Assembly (NCBI GenBank): GCA_029975915.1
Contig: JARKOC010000138.1
Span: forward strand, 62,001 to 126,000
Reading direction: 5' to 3'
Source: Bryobacteraceae bacterium
Lineage (GTDB): Bacteria; Acidobacteriota; Terriglobia; Bryobacterales; Bryobacteraceae
DNA length: 64,000 bases
Shown: in pieces, positions 28,610-40,442 of the stretch
Layout: the number at the start of each line of letters is the position of its first letter
How positions within the stretch are numbered: the stretch's first letter is position 1
Translations under genes and position numbers: made by a program
Notes under the pieces: generated by a model
Told to the model about the DNA's origin: nothing
The model's input: only the letters and a program-made list of their open reading frames with translations
The model's database searches: none

Positions 28610-29715
28610 TGACCATGCGATTGCTGCCTCTCGTCTTCGCCCTTTGCCTGCTGCTGCCCGGCCAGGCGCTAAAACTCAATCTGGGCCAGTTGCGCGCCTT
28701 TCTGCGTTCCTCGATCCAGTTGAATCACGAAGACAGGAAGGTCGCCGAGTATGTCAGAAAGGTTCAGCTAACTGAAAGACTTACCGAACGGGACGTGGAG
28801 GAACTCGCCGGCGAAGGCATCGGCCCTCGCACGATCGAAGCGCTGCGCGCCTTGATCCCATCCACCGCTACACTGCCCAATCCGGCCCGTGACCCCATCC
28901 TGCGCAAGATCGAGCAGCCTTCGATTCCAGGCCCTTCCGAAGCCGAGCAGAAGCGAATCATCGCCGACGCCCGCGAGATCGCCCTCAACTACACCAAGAA
29001 ACTCCCGGATTTCATCTGCCTCCAGGTGACGCGCCGCTACATCGATCCCTCCGGCCTTGAAGTCTTCCATCTTGCCGATACCATCGCCGCCCGGTTGTCC
29101 TACTTCGAGCAGAAAGAGAACTACAAGACCGTCTCGGTCAACGGCCGCCTCACGGACATCGACATGGACAAGCTCGGCGGCGCGACCTCTTCTGGCGAGT
29201 TCGGATCCATGATGCGCGAGATCTTCGAGCCTTCCACCCAAACCGACTTCTGGTGGGAGCGTTGGGCCAAGCTGCGCGGCCGCGTGGTCCATGTCTTCGG
29301 CTACCGCGTCCAGAAGTCGCGCTCGAAATGGCAGATTACTTGGCAAAACCAGCTTCAGGATGTGCCAGGATACAAAGGCCTCATTTATATAGACAAGGAT
29401 GTTCCGATCATTTACCGGCTGACGCTCGACGCCGAAACGCTTCCGCCGTCCTTCCCCATCCAAGAGGCCAGAACCCAGCTCGACTACGAATACACCAACA
29501 TCTCCGGCAACGAGTTCCTGCTGCCTCTGCGCGCCGAGATGCGGATGCGGGAGGGCAAATTCCTGGTCCGGAACAACGTCGAGTTCCGCAACTACCGCAA
29601 GTTCGGCGCCGAGGCCACCATCACTTACGACATCCCGGACGAACTCTCCTCCGACACGCTGAAAGAAGAATCCGTCAAGTCGGCCCCAGCCACCAAACCC
29701 GTAACTAAGCAATAA
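28609..29715 (+). CDS. Secreted protein of unknown function, acidobacterial type
   Basis: Protein of 368 residues with a signal peptide (MTMRLLPLVFALCLLLPGQA). A short helix-hairpin-helix-like element (VEELAGEGIGPRTIEALRAL) precedes a region with NYTKKLPDFICLQVTRRYIDPSG, a sequence style that I associate with abundant secreted proteins of acidobacteria. The C-terminal half is beta-rich. Translationally coupled to the SGNH hydrolase. No function is assigned. Confidence 0.75.
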   Translation: MTMRLLPLVFALCLLLPGQALKLNLGQLRAFLRSSIQLNHEDRKVAEYVRKVQLTERLTERDVEELAGEGIGPRTIEALRALIPSTATLPNPARDPILRKIEQPSIPGPSEAEQKRIIADAREIALNYTKKLPDFICLQVTRRYIDPSGLEVFHLADTIAARLSYFEQKENYKTVSVNGRLTDIDMDKLGGATSSGEFGSMMREIFEPSTQTDFWWERWAKLRGRVVHVFGYRVQKSRSKWQITWQNQLQDVPGYKGLIYIDKDVPIIYRLTLDAETLPPSFPIQEARTQLDYEYTNISGNEFLLPLRAEMRMREGKFLVRNNVEFRNYRKFGAEATITYDIPDELSSDTLKEESVKSAPATKPVTKQ

Positions 29716-29789
29716 GACTCGACACCCTTCAACTGTCCCGTTGGCGGCGCGTCGCCAGGGGAAGACTGTGGTGCGGTACCCTCATCCAC

Positions 29790-30824
29790 ATGAGTCCTGC
29801 TCTTACTCCGGCCACGCTTCCGGTCCGCTTTGGCGTCCTCGGCGTCTCGTCCTTTGCAATGAACAAGCTCCTGCCGGCGATGTTGCCCGCCAAGGGGGTC
29901 GAACTCGCCGCCATCGCCTCGCGCGACCTCGACCGCGCCTGTGACGCAGCCTCCATCCTCGGCATCCCGAAGGCTTATGGGAGCTATGAAGATCTGCTGG
30001 CCGATGCGTCAATAGAAGCGGTCTACATTCCGCTGCCCAACCATCTCCACGCGCCCTACGCGATCCGCGCGCTCCAGGCCGGCAAGCACGTCCTGTGCGA
30101 GAAGCCAATGGGACTGAACGCCGCCGAGATCCGCGCGCTGATCGACGCCCGCGACGCCAGCGGCAGGCTCTGCGCCGAAGCCTTTATGATCCGCACCCAC
30201 CCGCAATGGGAGCGGGCGATCGAGATCGTCCGGTCCGGCGCCCTCGGCCCGCTCCGCATGGTCACTGTGGCATTTTCCTACAACATCACTGACCCCTCGA
30301 ATGTCCGTAACGTCGCTTCGTTCGGCGGAGGTGGCATGTACGACATCGGCTGTTACGCGGTCTACTCCGCGCGCGCCCTGTTCGGCGAAGAGCCGCTGCG
30401 CTCCTCGGCCCTAATGGAATTCGATCCCGTCTTCCGAACCGACCGCCTCGCCACCGGCATCCTCGAATTTCCCTCCGGCCACGCCCATTTCCATGTCTCC
30501 ACTCAAATGGTTGACTACCAGCGCGTCATTGCTCTTGGCACAAAGGCGCGCCTGGAGATCGAAGTCCCGTTCAATGCGGTGAACGGCGCACCATGCCGCC
30601 TTTGGCTCGACGATGGCAGCGGCTTGCAGGGCGAATCCATGCGCGAGGAGTCTTTCGACGTCTGCGACCAGTACACGATCCAGGGCGAACGCTTCGCCCG
30701 CGCCATCCGCGGATTGGAGCCGCAAGCCGTCACACTCGAAGACTCCCTCGGCAACGCACTGGCCATGGACGCCGTTTTCGAGGCCGCCCGTTCCGGCCTA
30801 TGGACGCCAGTCGCAACCGCTTGA
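29790..30824 (+). CDS. Gfo/Idh/MocA family oxidoreductase (cytoplasmic)
   Basis: Protein of 344 residues without a signal peptide. A Rossmann start (VRFGVLGVSSFAMNKLLPAM), the nucleotide region YIPLPNHLHAPYAIRAL and CEKPMGLNAAE with the conserved lysine identify the family. GGGMYDIGCYAVYSARALFG is the typical C-terminal domain signature close to the substrate His/Asp. It resembles 1,5-anhydro-sugar or dihydrodiol dehydrogenases. It stands alone, between two intergenic gaps of 74 and 191 bases. Confidence 0.9.
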   Translation: MSPALTPATLPVRFGVLGVSSFAMNKLLPAMLPAKGVELAAIASRDLDRACDAASILGIPKAYGSYEDLLADASIEAVYIPLPNHLHAPYAIRALQAGKHVLCEKPMGLNAAEIRALIDARDASGRLCAEAFMIRTHPQWERAIEIVRSGALGPLRMVTVAFSYNITDPSNVRNVASFGGGGMYDIGCYAVYSARALFGEEPLRSSALMEFDPVFRTDRLATGILEFPSGHAHFHVSTQMVDYQRVIALGTKARLEIEVPFNAVNGAPCRLWLDDGSGLQGESMREESFDVCDQYTIQGERFARAIRGLEPQAVTLEDSLGNALAMDAVFEAARSGLWTPVATA

Positions 30825-31015
30825 TGCTCGTGTTCTCAGAGCAATTCTTTTCTCAAAAACTGGTATCGTGAAATGAGTTCGGTTACGATCGAAGCCCGCG
30901 CTGGTGTCGTGTATCACGCACGGCGTTATGGCCGCTCGGCGGAGGTCACAACCTTCGAACCGGATATACTCATGTTGGCTCTAATCGATCGCTACACCAG
31001 TTCCCAGGAGAGAGA
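30825..31015. promoter_or_regulatory. Intergenic region with a -10-like box ahead of the phosphofructokinase gene
   Basis: The 191-base gap is less GC-rich than its surroundings. TATACT at 30965-30970 is a good -10 match, but no clear -35 box lies 16-18 bases before it. A GGAGAG Shine-Dalgarno lies just before the ATG at 31016. No gene or RNA is recognised. Confidence 0.4.
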
Positions 31016-32197
31016 ATGCCCAAGAAAATCGTCATCCTGACAGGCGGAGGCGATGTCCCCGGCCTGAACGCCGTCATCAAGCAGGTGACCTATCGCGGCG
31101 TCGGCATGGACTTCGAAGTCCTCGGCGTCCGCCGCGGATGGGAAGGCTTGACCCACCTCAACCTCGACGATCCGGATAGCAAAGCCCGCTACGTCCTGCC
31201 CCTCAACCGTCTGAACACCCGCACCATCGACCGGTCCGGCGGCACCTTCCTCCACTCCAGCCGGACGAATCCGGCGAAGATGAAATCGCTCCCGCCGCAT
31301 CTCGAAGGCCAGAGCTTCCCGTCGCGTGAGGTCACCAAGAACGGCCAGACCTCCCAGGTCTTCGATGTGACCTCGTCGGTGCTCAAGAATCTCGAAAAAC
31401 TCGAGGTCGATTACGTTGTCGCCATCGGCGGTGATGACACCCTAAGCTACGCCCGCCGCCTGCACGACGAAGGCGTGAAGGTCATCGCAATCCCGAAAAC
31501 GATGGACAACGATGTCCGCAACACCGAATACTGCATCGGCTTCTCCACCGCCATCACCCGCGCCGAAAGCGCCATCCAGCGCCAGCGCACCACGGTTGGC
31601 TCGCATGAGCGCATTGGCGTCTTCCGCATCTTTGGCCGCGACGCCGGCTACACCGCCCTCTACACCGCCTATGTCACCAACATCCGCTGCCTCATCCCAG
31701 AGTACAAGCCGGATCTCGATGCGGTGATCAAGGTGCTCGTTGACGACAAGCGGGCCAACCCGTCCAATTACTCCCTCGTCATCCTGTCCGAAGGCGCCGA
31801 GTGGCAAGGGTATCAGGTGAAGCACTACGGCGAAGCTGACGCCTATGGCCACCAGAAGAAAGCCAACGTCGGCGATGACCTCGCCGCCGAGATCAAAGCC
31901 CGCGCCAAGGAAGAGACGATCGTCAGCGACCTCACCTACGACCTGCGCTCGGGCGATCCGGACTTCACCGACAAACTCGTCGCCTGCACCTTCGGCAACA
32001 TGGCCATGGACGCCATCAGCGAAGGCCAGAGCGGCCTCATGACGGGCATTGTTAACGGGTGTTACGACATGGTTGAAATCCCCGATCCAACTCTTGGACC
32101 GCGCAGGGTGGACGTGGCGTCAATGTACAACACTGAGCGGTTCCGTCCGGACTACAGCGGCAAGAAGGGTCTGCCCATCTTCCTCACCCGCGCCTGA
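31016..32197 (+). CDS. 6-phosphofructokinase, residues of the pyrophosphate-dependent type
   Basis: Protein of 393 residues that phosphorylates fructose 6-phosphate in glycolysis. The N-terminal TGGGDVPGLNAVI loop binds the phosphoryl donor. Two positions separate ATP- from pyrophosphate-dependent enzymes: here the GGDD motif has aspartate at D141, and PKTMDND has lysine at K161, whereas ATP enzymes have glycine at both. On that basis pyrophosphate use is predicted (family knowledge plus inference). The catalytic DND is D164-D166. A methyltransferase gene overlaps by TGATG. Confidence 0.9.
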   Translation: MPKKIVILTGGGDVPGLNAVIKQVTYRGVGMDFEVLGVRRGWEGLTHLNLDDPDSKARYVLPLNRLNTRTIDRSGGTFLHSSRTNPAKMKSLPPHLEGQSFPSREVTKNGQTSQVFDVTSSVLKNLEKLEVDYVVAIGGDDTLSYARRLHDEGVKVIAIPKTMDNDVRNTEYCIGFSTAITRAESAIQRQRTTVGSHERIGVFRIFGRDAGYTALYTAYVTNIRCLIPEYKPDLDAVIKVLVDDKRANPSNYSLVILSEGAEWQGYQVKHYGEADAYGHQKKANVGDDLAAEIKARAKEETIVSDLTYDLRSGDPDFTDKLVACTFGNMAMDAISEGQSGLMTGIVNGCYDMVEIPDPTLGPRRVDVASMYNTERFRPDYSGKKGLPIFLTRA

Positions 32198-32850
32198 TGC
32201 GCTGGCTGAAACAGATCTTCGCGGGCTCAAAGCCCGAGTCACCCAAACTGACGCCGGATCTCCTCGCCGAGATCCGGCGTTCATTTGAGGCCGCATCAGC
32301 CGACGAGGAGCATTTCCCCTCCACCATCGATCCCCGCATCTACCACGTCAAACTTGTCCTCGAACACATCGGCCCGCTTGGCCGGGGCCGCGTCCTCGAC
32401 GCCGGTTGCGGCAAGGGCCGCTACGCCCGCATCGTCAAGGAGCACAACCCGGCATCCACGGTCGCCGCCATGGACCTCGCCGTCTCCATGCTCGGCTACG
32501 CGGACTCGAACCTCGCCCGCACGGCCGGATCCTTACTCGACCTGCCCTTCGCTGACGAATCCTTCGACGGTGTCTATGCCACCGAATCCCTAGAACACGC
32601 CGTCGACATCCCCCGCGCCGTGGAAGAACTCTGCCGCGTGCTCAAACCCGGCGGGCGCCTCGTCATCATCGACAAGAACGCCGAACAGTGGGGCCGCCTC
32701 GAGACCCCGCATTGGGAGAAGTGGTTCCGCAAGGACGAACTCACCGGCCTGCTGCGCCGCCACTGCCGCCAGGTCGAAGCCCGCCCCGTCAGCTATTGGG
32801 AAGACGTCGAACCCGACGGCCTTTTCCTCGCCTGGCTGGCAGTGAGATAG
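32197..32850 (+). CDS. Class I SAM-dependent methyltransferase
   Basis: Protein of 217 residues. The SAM-binding motif VLDAGCGKGRYARIV lies at about residues 66-80, followed by VAAMDLAVSMLGYA (motif II) and LLDLPFADESFDGVYATESLEHAVD, then VLKPGGRLVIIDKN (motif III). This is the methyltransferase-11/UbiE-like pattern acting on small molecules. Its ATG overlaps the kinase stop (TGATG), so the two are translationally coupled. The substrate is unknown. Confidence 0.88.
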   Translation: MRWLKQIFAGSKPESPKLTPDLLAEIRRSFEAASADEEHFPSTIDPRIYHVKLVLEHIGPLGRGRVLDAGCGKGRYARIVKEHNPASTVAAMDLAVSMLGYADSNLARTAGSLLDLPFADESFDGVYATESLEHAVDIPRAVEELCRVLKPGGRLVIIDKNAEQWGRLETPHWEKWFRKDELTGLLRRHCRQVEARPVSYWEDVEPDGLFLAWLAVR

Positions 32851-32879
32851 TCCTCCTAACACCGTCGAAGCATCTGTAA

Positions 32880-32902
32880 CACGGGGGCTTTCATCCCCCG
32901 TG
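32880..32902 (+). promoter_or_regulatory. Strong hairpin just upstream of secA
   Basis: A perfect 8-bp stem CACGGGGG / CCCCCGTG (32880-32887 and 32895-32902) encloses a 7-base loop, 25 bases before the secA ATG. There is no T-run, so it is a poor intrinsic terminator for the preceding pair. It could end or stabilise the upstream mRNA or form part of the secA leader. No Shine-Dalgarno is evident in the remaining leader. Confidence 0.5.
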
Positions 32903-32927
32903 CGCTAAACTGGTATTTACCACTCTT

Positions 32928-35779
<2,852 letters not shown>

Positions 35780-35801
<22 letters not shown>

Positions 35802-36772
35802 TCCCCGCCGTCCTCCTGTCGGCCTTTTCCTCCGTCTCCGGGGCCGAAGTCTGGCCGGCCAGGTGGGGCGAGCACACCCGGGCCAAATCGGAGCCTGTCG
35901 CTGTAGCGGATGCAGCCCTCTGGTCCGAATACGACGGAGAGGCAGCGGAGAAAGCCTCCTTCAAGAGCCCGATCGGCCCCTTCCACGCCACCGCCTGGCG
36001 CCTGCGCGACTCCACTTCAGCACTGGCCTGGTACTACCACACCCGTCCGGCCAATTGCACCCCTGTCCGCAACGCCCGCTCAGCCTGCACCACGCCCGGC
36101 ACGGCGGCAATGTCACTGAAAAACTATGTACTCCTGTTCGAAGGTTGGCGGCCGCTCGACCGTGAACTCGCCGAATTGGAAAAGGCCTTGCCTGAAGTCC
36201 GCTCCGGCGGCGGACTGCCCAATCTGCCGGGCTACCTGCCTGAGAAGAACCTGGTCCGCAATTCAGAACGCTACATCACTGGTATCGAGTCGCTCTCGCG
36301 TTTCGAACCGCGAATCTCCCCAATGTTGGTAGGGTTTGAGGAAGGAGCGGAGGCCGTCTCCGCCGTCTACCGCAGCCCGGCCGGCGAGTTGCCTTTGGTC
36401 CTGCTCGACTACCCGACTCCCCAAATCGCCCGCCAACGCGCCTCAGGCTTCGAATCGCAACAAGGCTGGGCGGTGAAGCGCTCAGGAACCCTGATTGCCG
36501 TTATTCCTCAACAAGTTGAGGCCAAAGTGGCAGGCCCAGTGCTCGATCAGATCCAGTGGAACGTCAACTTCACCTGGAACGAGGCGACTAAACCCCCACC
36601 TATGCCCGATGTGGGCGGACTTTTGATCGGGATCATCAAGCTAATTGCTTTGTTGTTAGTGATTTGCATTGGCGGTGGCGTCCTCGTCGCGGGGCTCTAT
36701 AACTTGGCTCGCGCCCGCGACCGGGCCTCAGGTCAGGGTGAAGCAACCATCACGCTGCTGAAGCTGACATAG
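35780..36772 (+). CDS. Exported membrane-anchored protein of unknown function
   Basis: Protein of 330 residues from the ATG at 35780, inside the end of secA; the open frame further upstream is a shadow of secA. A signal peptide ([22 protein letters not shown]) is followed by a region with [16 protein letters not shown] and a repeat-like second half ([29 protein letters not shown]). One membrane helix lies at about 285-308. I recall similar proteins as a domain of unknown function common in acidobacteria, but I cannot confirm the family. Overlap with secA suggests co-expression. Confidence 0.7.
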
Positions 36773-36947
36773 CCTGGAGCCGCTCAGTTAAACTCCTTGC
36801 CACCTGTCTCTTAGAGCCGAAACCTGAGCTCAAAGGAGCGATTGCGCGAGGCCTCAAGCAAAGAGAATTCGTCCTGTCAAGAACTTTTAAATTACTTGTT
36901 ATCAACTACTTGTGGACTATTTTGGGCGCTGGGTATTTTTTCTTGAC

Positions 36948-37087
36948 TTGACTTGCCCCACCCCTTACCCTCGAATCAACAGACAGGTTTTCGGTCGCGT
37001 GTGACCGTTGATCTGTTTCTCCCTCAAACATCAGCCCGGACGTTCCGGGCCGAGTGGAAAGGCCTGCCTCGGCGGGCCTTTTCCCTT
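36948..37087 (+). ncRNA. Candidate structured leader or small RNA upstream of rnj
   Basis: A -35-like TTGACT (36948-36953) and -10-like TCGAAT (36971-36976) are 17 bases apart and would start transcription near 36983. The transcript would fold into a two-part stem (AGACAG/CTGTTT enclosing CGGTC/GACCG, 36981-37018), then GCCCGGA/TCCGGGC with a 3-base loop (37034-37050), then a terminator. The ~105-base product could be a stand-alone small RNA or an attenuator controlling rnj, whose ATG lies 31 bases after the terminator stem without a Shine-Dalgarno. It matches no RNA family that I recognise. Confidence 0.5.
37058..37087 (+). terminator. Intrinsic terminator within the rnj leader
   Basis: AAAGGCCTGCC (37058-37068) pairs with GGCGGGCCTTT (37071-37081), giving about ten stable pairs with a short loop, followed by TCCCTT. 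Shape and position mean that transcripts starting upstream would mostly stop before the rnj coding region unless the hairpin is prevented. Confidence 0.75.
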
Positions 37088-37112
37088 GTGTTAGCCTGTT
37101 GTTTCACCGCAC

Positions 37113-38783
37113 ATGTCAGACAAGAAGCTGCAACTGATCCCGCTCGGCGGCCTGGGCGAGTTCGGCATGAACTGTATGGCCATCCGTTACGGGGACGACA
37201 TCATTGTGCTCGACTGCGGCATGATGTTCCCGGAGGCCGAGTTGCTCGGCGTGGACATCGTCACGCCAGACTTCACTTTCCTCGAAGAAAACTGCCAGCA
37301 CGTCCGCGCCCTGATCCTTACCCACGGCCATGAGGACCACATCGGCGGCGTGCCCTTCCTGCTATCACAATTGAACCTTCCCGTCTATGGAACGAAGTTC
37401 ACGTTGGCCCTGGTCGAACGGCGTCTCGAAGAACACGACCTCCTCGGCACCGCCAAGCTGAATCCCGTTCGGCCAAAGGACATCATCGAAATCGGCCCAT
37501 TCAGGATCGAGTTCGTTCATGTGACCCATTCCATCGTTTCCTGCCTGGCCTTGGCCATCACCACACCGCTCGGCGTCATCATCCACACAGGCGATTTCAA
37601 GGTCGATCCTACGCCGACAGACAACGAACCCTTCGATCTCCACACGTTGGCCGACTATGGCAAGCGGGGCGTGCTATTGCTGCTTTCGGATTCCACAAAT
37701 GTCGACCGTCCCGGCTACACTCCCAGCGAACGCGCCGTCTATCCGCGCATCGAGGAACTCTTCAACCGCGCCGAACGCCGCGTTGTCGTTTCCTGCTTCT
37801 CCTCCTCGATCCATCGATTGCAGCAGATTCTCGACGCTGCCGCCTCCGTCGGCCGGAAGGTCGGCCTGATCGGACGTTCCATGCTATCGGCCACCGAGAT
37901 CGCCCATTCGCTTGGTCTGCTCAAGATCCGCGACAACCTTCTGCTTCGCCCGCAGGACATCATGTCGGCCCACCCCGCGAAGGTCGTTGCAGTCGTCTCT
38001 GGCACGCAGGGCGAACCGATGTCGGCCATGAGCCGTATCGCCGTCGACAACCACAAACACCTCCGCCTGGAGAAAGGCGACCTGTTTATCCACTCGGCGC
38101 GTATCATACCTGGAAACGAAAAACCCATCGGCCGTATGATGAACCACATCGCCCGCCGTGGCGCCGAAGTGGTCGCCGGTGCCATGAACCCGCCGGTTCA
38201 CGTCTCCGGCCACGCCTCCCAAGAAGAGCTGAAGCTCGTCCTGAACCTTGTCCGGCCCCGCTACTTCGTGCCGATTCACGGTGAATACTGGCAGATGTCG
38301 AAACACGCCGCCCTCGCTTCGCACCTTCAGGGACTGGGCATGGAGGAGACGTTCATCCTCGAAACTGGCCAGACGCTCGAGATCGACCATCACGGCGCCC
38401 GCTACGGCTCCAAAGTCACCGTCGGCCGCGTCTGCATCGATTCCGGATCCATCGACGATGTAGTCGAAGACATAATCATCCGCGACCGCCGCCACCTGTC
38501 CGAAGATGGCTTCGTCATCCCGATTATCACCATCGGCAAGCACTCCGGCCGCTGCGAAGGCCTGCCGGAGATCGTTTCCCGAGGCTTCGTCAGCTTCGAC
38601 GAGGGATCGGAACTCCTGGGCCAGGCCCGCGCTATCGTGTCGAAAACTTTGGACAATTCCTCCAACGAGGAACGGACCGATTGGGGAGTCATGCAGGAGA
38701 AGATCCGCGCAGACCTCAAACGCTTCCTGAACAAACAAACCTCCCGCCGTCCGCTGATCCTGCCCGTGATCCTGGAGGTCTAG
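37113..38783 (+). CDS. rnj: Ribonuclease J
   Basis: Protein of 556 residues, the normal length. Metallo-beta-lactamase/beta-CASP nuclease with both 5'-3' exonuclease and endonuclease activity in mRNA decay and rRNA processing. The zinc motif HGHEDH is at 71-76; further ligands appear in THSIVSCLALAI and HTGDFKVD. Beta-CASP motifs (SDSTN, SCFSSSIHRLQQ, SGTQGEP, HVSGHASQEELK) follow. A structured leader with a terminator lies directly upstream, so autoregulation at the RNA level is plausible (RNase J and other nucleases are known to control their own messages). Confidence 0.96.
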   Translation: MSDKKLQLIPLGGLGEFGMNCMAIRYGDDIIVLDCGMMFPEAELLGVDIVTPDFTFLEENCQHVRALILTHGHEDHIGGVPFLLSQLNLPVYGTKFTLALVERRLEEHDLLGTAKLNPVRPKDIIEIGPFRIEFVHVTHSIVSCLALAITTPLGVIIHTGDFKVDPTPTDNEPFDLHTLADYGKRGVLLLLSDSTNVDRPGYTPSERAVYPRIEELFNRAERRVVVSCFSSSIHRLQQILDAAASVGRKVGLIGRSMLSATEIAHSLGLLKIRDNLLLRPQDIMSAHPAKVVAVVSGTQGEPMSAMSRIAVDNHKHLRLEKGDLFIHSARIIPGNEKPIGRMMNHIARRGAEVVAGAMNPPVHVSGHASQEELKLVLNLVRPRYFVPIHGEYWQMSKHAALASHLQGLGMEETFILETGQTLEIDHHGARYGSKVTVGRVCIDSGSIDDVVEDIIIRDRRHLSEDGFVIPIITIGKHSGRCEGLPEIVSRGFVSFDEGSELLGQARAIVSKTLDNSSNEERTDWGVMQEKIRADLKRFLNKQTSRRPLILPVILEV

Positions 38784-38865
38784 AGTGAGGCGGACTTCAG
38801 TCTGCAAAGGACTTCAGACCCCAGCCGGAAGGCGAATTCCTGTCTCCGCGCCGAGCCCCCCGACG

Positions 38866-38907
38866 CGGTCACGGCGTGTGCCCCCCACAGGAATCACGCC
38901 GTGACCG
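38866..38907 (+). promoter_or_regulatory. Perfect 13-bp inverted repeat enclosing a start codon
   Basis: Left arm 38866-38878 and right arm 38895-38907 are perfectly complementary (CGGTCACGGCGTG / CACGCCGTGACCG), with a 16-base loop. The GTG start codon of the FAD-linked oxidase (38901) lies in the right arm, and the possible Shine-Dalgarno AGGAA lies in the loop. As RNA this would sequester the start; as DNA it could be an operator. Which applies cannot be decided from sequence. Confidence 0.65.
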
Positions 38908-40292
38908 AGGTACCCATCAGTTACCTTGAAGACGCCTCCGGTCTCAAGGGCCGCGCCGACGAGTTTGCCGCTCCTGCCTCGGCTGCTGAACTCGCCGCCG
39001 TCATTGCTGACTGCTACAAACGGAATATCCCAATCACGCTCTCCGGCGCCGGCACCGGCGTCACCGGTGGCCGTGTCGCCCAGGGCGGTTGCCTGATTAG
39101 CATGGAACGCTTCCGCCGGCTGGAGATCCACCCGGGCTATGCCATCGCTGGAGCAGGAGTATCTCTATGGGAGATCCACACCGCCGCTCAGGCGAGCGGC
39201 CAGTTCTTTCCGCCCGACCCCACCGAGTACTCGGCTTTCATCGGCGGAGCAATCGCCACCAATGCGTCCGGATCTCGTTCATTCTATTATGGTTCAACCC
39301 GAAAGTGGGTTCGTTTGGTCGAAGCCGTCATGCCCCCGGGCGCTATCCGGACGTTCCGCCGCGGCGACCCGGTCGACTTCCCTTTCACTCCCCTACCCGC
39401 TACCCGCGCCCGCAAGACCACGGCGGGCTATCCACTCCGCGAAGATATGGATTGGATCGATTTGCTCTGCGGATCCGAGGGAACCCTCGCAGCCATCACA
39501 GAAGCTGAGCTGATACTGCAACCGCAGCCTGCCTGTCTGCTTTCGGGCGTCGTCTTTTTCCCGTCCCAGGCGGCTGCTCTGTCGGCCGTGGGCGCCTGGC
39601 GCGGTATCCTTCAACTGCGCATGCTCGAATACCTCGACGCCGCTTCCCTGCGTGTGCTGTCGCTCGCCTACCCGGACATCCCCGCCGGGGCCGGGGCGTG
39701 CCTGCTCGTCGAACAGATGCTCGACGGCCTGCCGGGCGACCCGTTGGACGGCTGGATCGAGCGCATCGAGGCCGCCGGAGCCTTTGGCGAGCAGTCCTGG
39801 TTCGGTGAATCCGCTCAGGACCGGGAGCGCTTCCGCGCCTTCCGCCACGCGCTTCCGGAACTGGTCAACGAACGCGTCCGCCGTAACGGCTTCCGGAAGT
39901 TGAACTCAGACTTCGCCGTTCCGGTGGAATCCAGTTCGGAGATGATGGCCTTCTATGTTGAACGGCTTGAAGCCGCGCTGCCCGGCCGCTATGTGGTGTT
40001 TGGACACATCGGCGATGCCCACGTCCACGTCAACATCCTGCCTGAAACCGAGGATGACGCCATTCGCGGGCGCAGCCTGATGGTCGAGTTCGCCCGAAAA
40101 GCCGTCTCGCTCGGTGGCACTGTGAGCGCCGAACACGGGCTTGGACGCAACAAGGCCCACCTTCTTGAGATCGAATTTAGTCCAGCCCAGATCGAGGCCA
40201 TGCGCGCGGTCAAACGCCGCATCGACCCACTGTGGCTGCTCGGCCAGGGAGTCCTGTTCGGCCCCGAAGCCGCCGCCCCGTCCGCTGAATAG
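38901..40292 (+). CDS. FAD-binding oxidase/dehydrogenase (GlcD/lactate-dehydrogenase-like)
   Basis: Protein of 463 residues starting at GTG. The FAD PP-loop region is ITLSGAGTGVTGGRVAQGGCLISMERF, followed by GAGVSLWEIHTAAQASGQFFPPDP and IGGAIATNASGSRSFYYG, typical of the VAO/PCMH family. The C-terminal domain carries VFGHIGDAHVHVNILPE and SAEHGLGRNK, signatures of glycolate and D-lactate dehydrogenases. It likely oxidises a 2-hydroxy acid. No iron-sulphur partner subunit is adjacent. Translation may be gated by the hairpin over its start codon. Confidence 0.92.
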   Translation: MTEVPISYLEDASGLKGRADEFAAPASAAELAAVIADCYKRNIPITLSGAGTGVTGGRVAQGGCLISMERFRRLEIHPGYAIAGAGVSLWEIHTAAQASGQFFPPDPTEYSAFIGGAIATNASGSRSFYYGSTRKWVRLVEAVMPPGAIRTFRRGDPVDFPFTPLPATRARKTTAGYPLREDMDWIDLLCGSEGTLAAITEAELILQPQPACLLSGVVFFPSQAAALSAVGAWRGILQLRMLEYLDAASLRVLSLAYPDIPAGAGACLLVEQMLDGLPGDPLDGWIERIEAAGAFGEQSWFGESAQDRERFRAFRHALPELVNERVRRNGFRKLNSDFAVPVESSSEMMAFYVERLEAALPGRYVVFGHIGDAHVHVNILPETEDDAIRGRSLMVEFARKAVSLGGTVSAEHGLGRNKAHLLEIEFSPAQIEAMRAVKRRIDPLWLLGQGVLFGPEAAAPSAE

Positions 40293-40442
40293 TGACTTTT
40301 TCGTAAGATATGGGAGTCGATGGGGCTGCGAAATGGAATCTTGTCGTCCGGCCTGAAAGTTCTGTCACCAGATTCTCTTTGCTCTCATCAGACAAACAGG
40401 TTCTAATAGTAGCGTTTGGTATAGATCGCGTCTGGAGGTCTC

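Larger units (their letters stand above)
36773..37112. other. 340-base gap with no protein gene; carries the rnj leader
   Basis: The first ~170 bases are comparatively AT-rich (TTAAATTACTTGTTATC, TATTTTTTC) and contain no frame worth reporting. From 36943 onward the sequence holds a promoter-like pair of boxes, nested hairpins and an intrinsic terminator, described separately. It is the longest non-coding stretch in the window. Confidence 0.6.

Noticed and set aside
36896..36920. DnaA-box-like sequences (TTATCAACT, TGTGGACTA) upstream of rnj
   Set aside because: Each differs from the consensus at two positions, they are not clustered further, and no dnaA, dnaN or gyr gene is nearby; not enough for an origin.
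38784..38865. Short repeated ACTTCAG units after rnj as a CRISPR-like or tandem repeat
   Set aside because: Only two to three short copies are present (around 38790-38820), without regular spacing; more likely a dispersed palindromic remnant.
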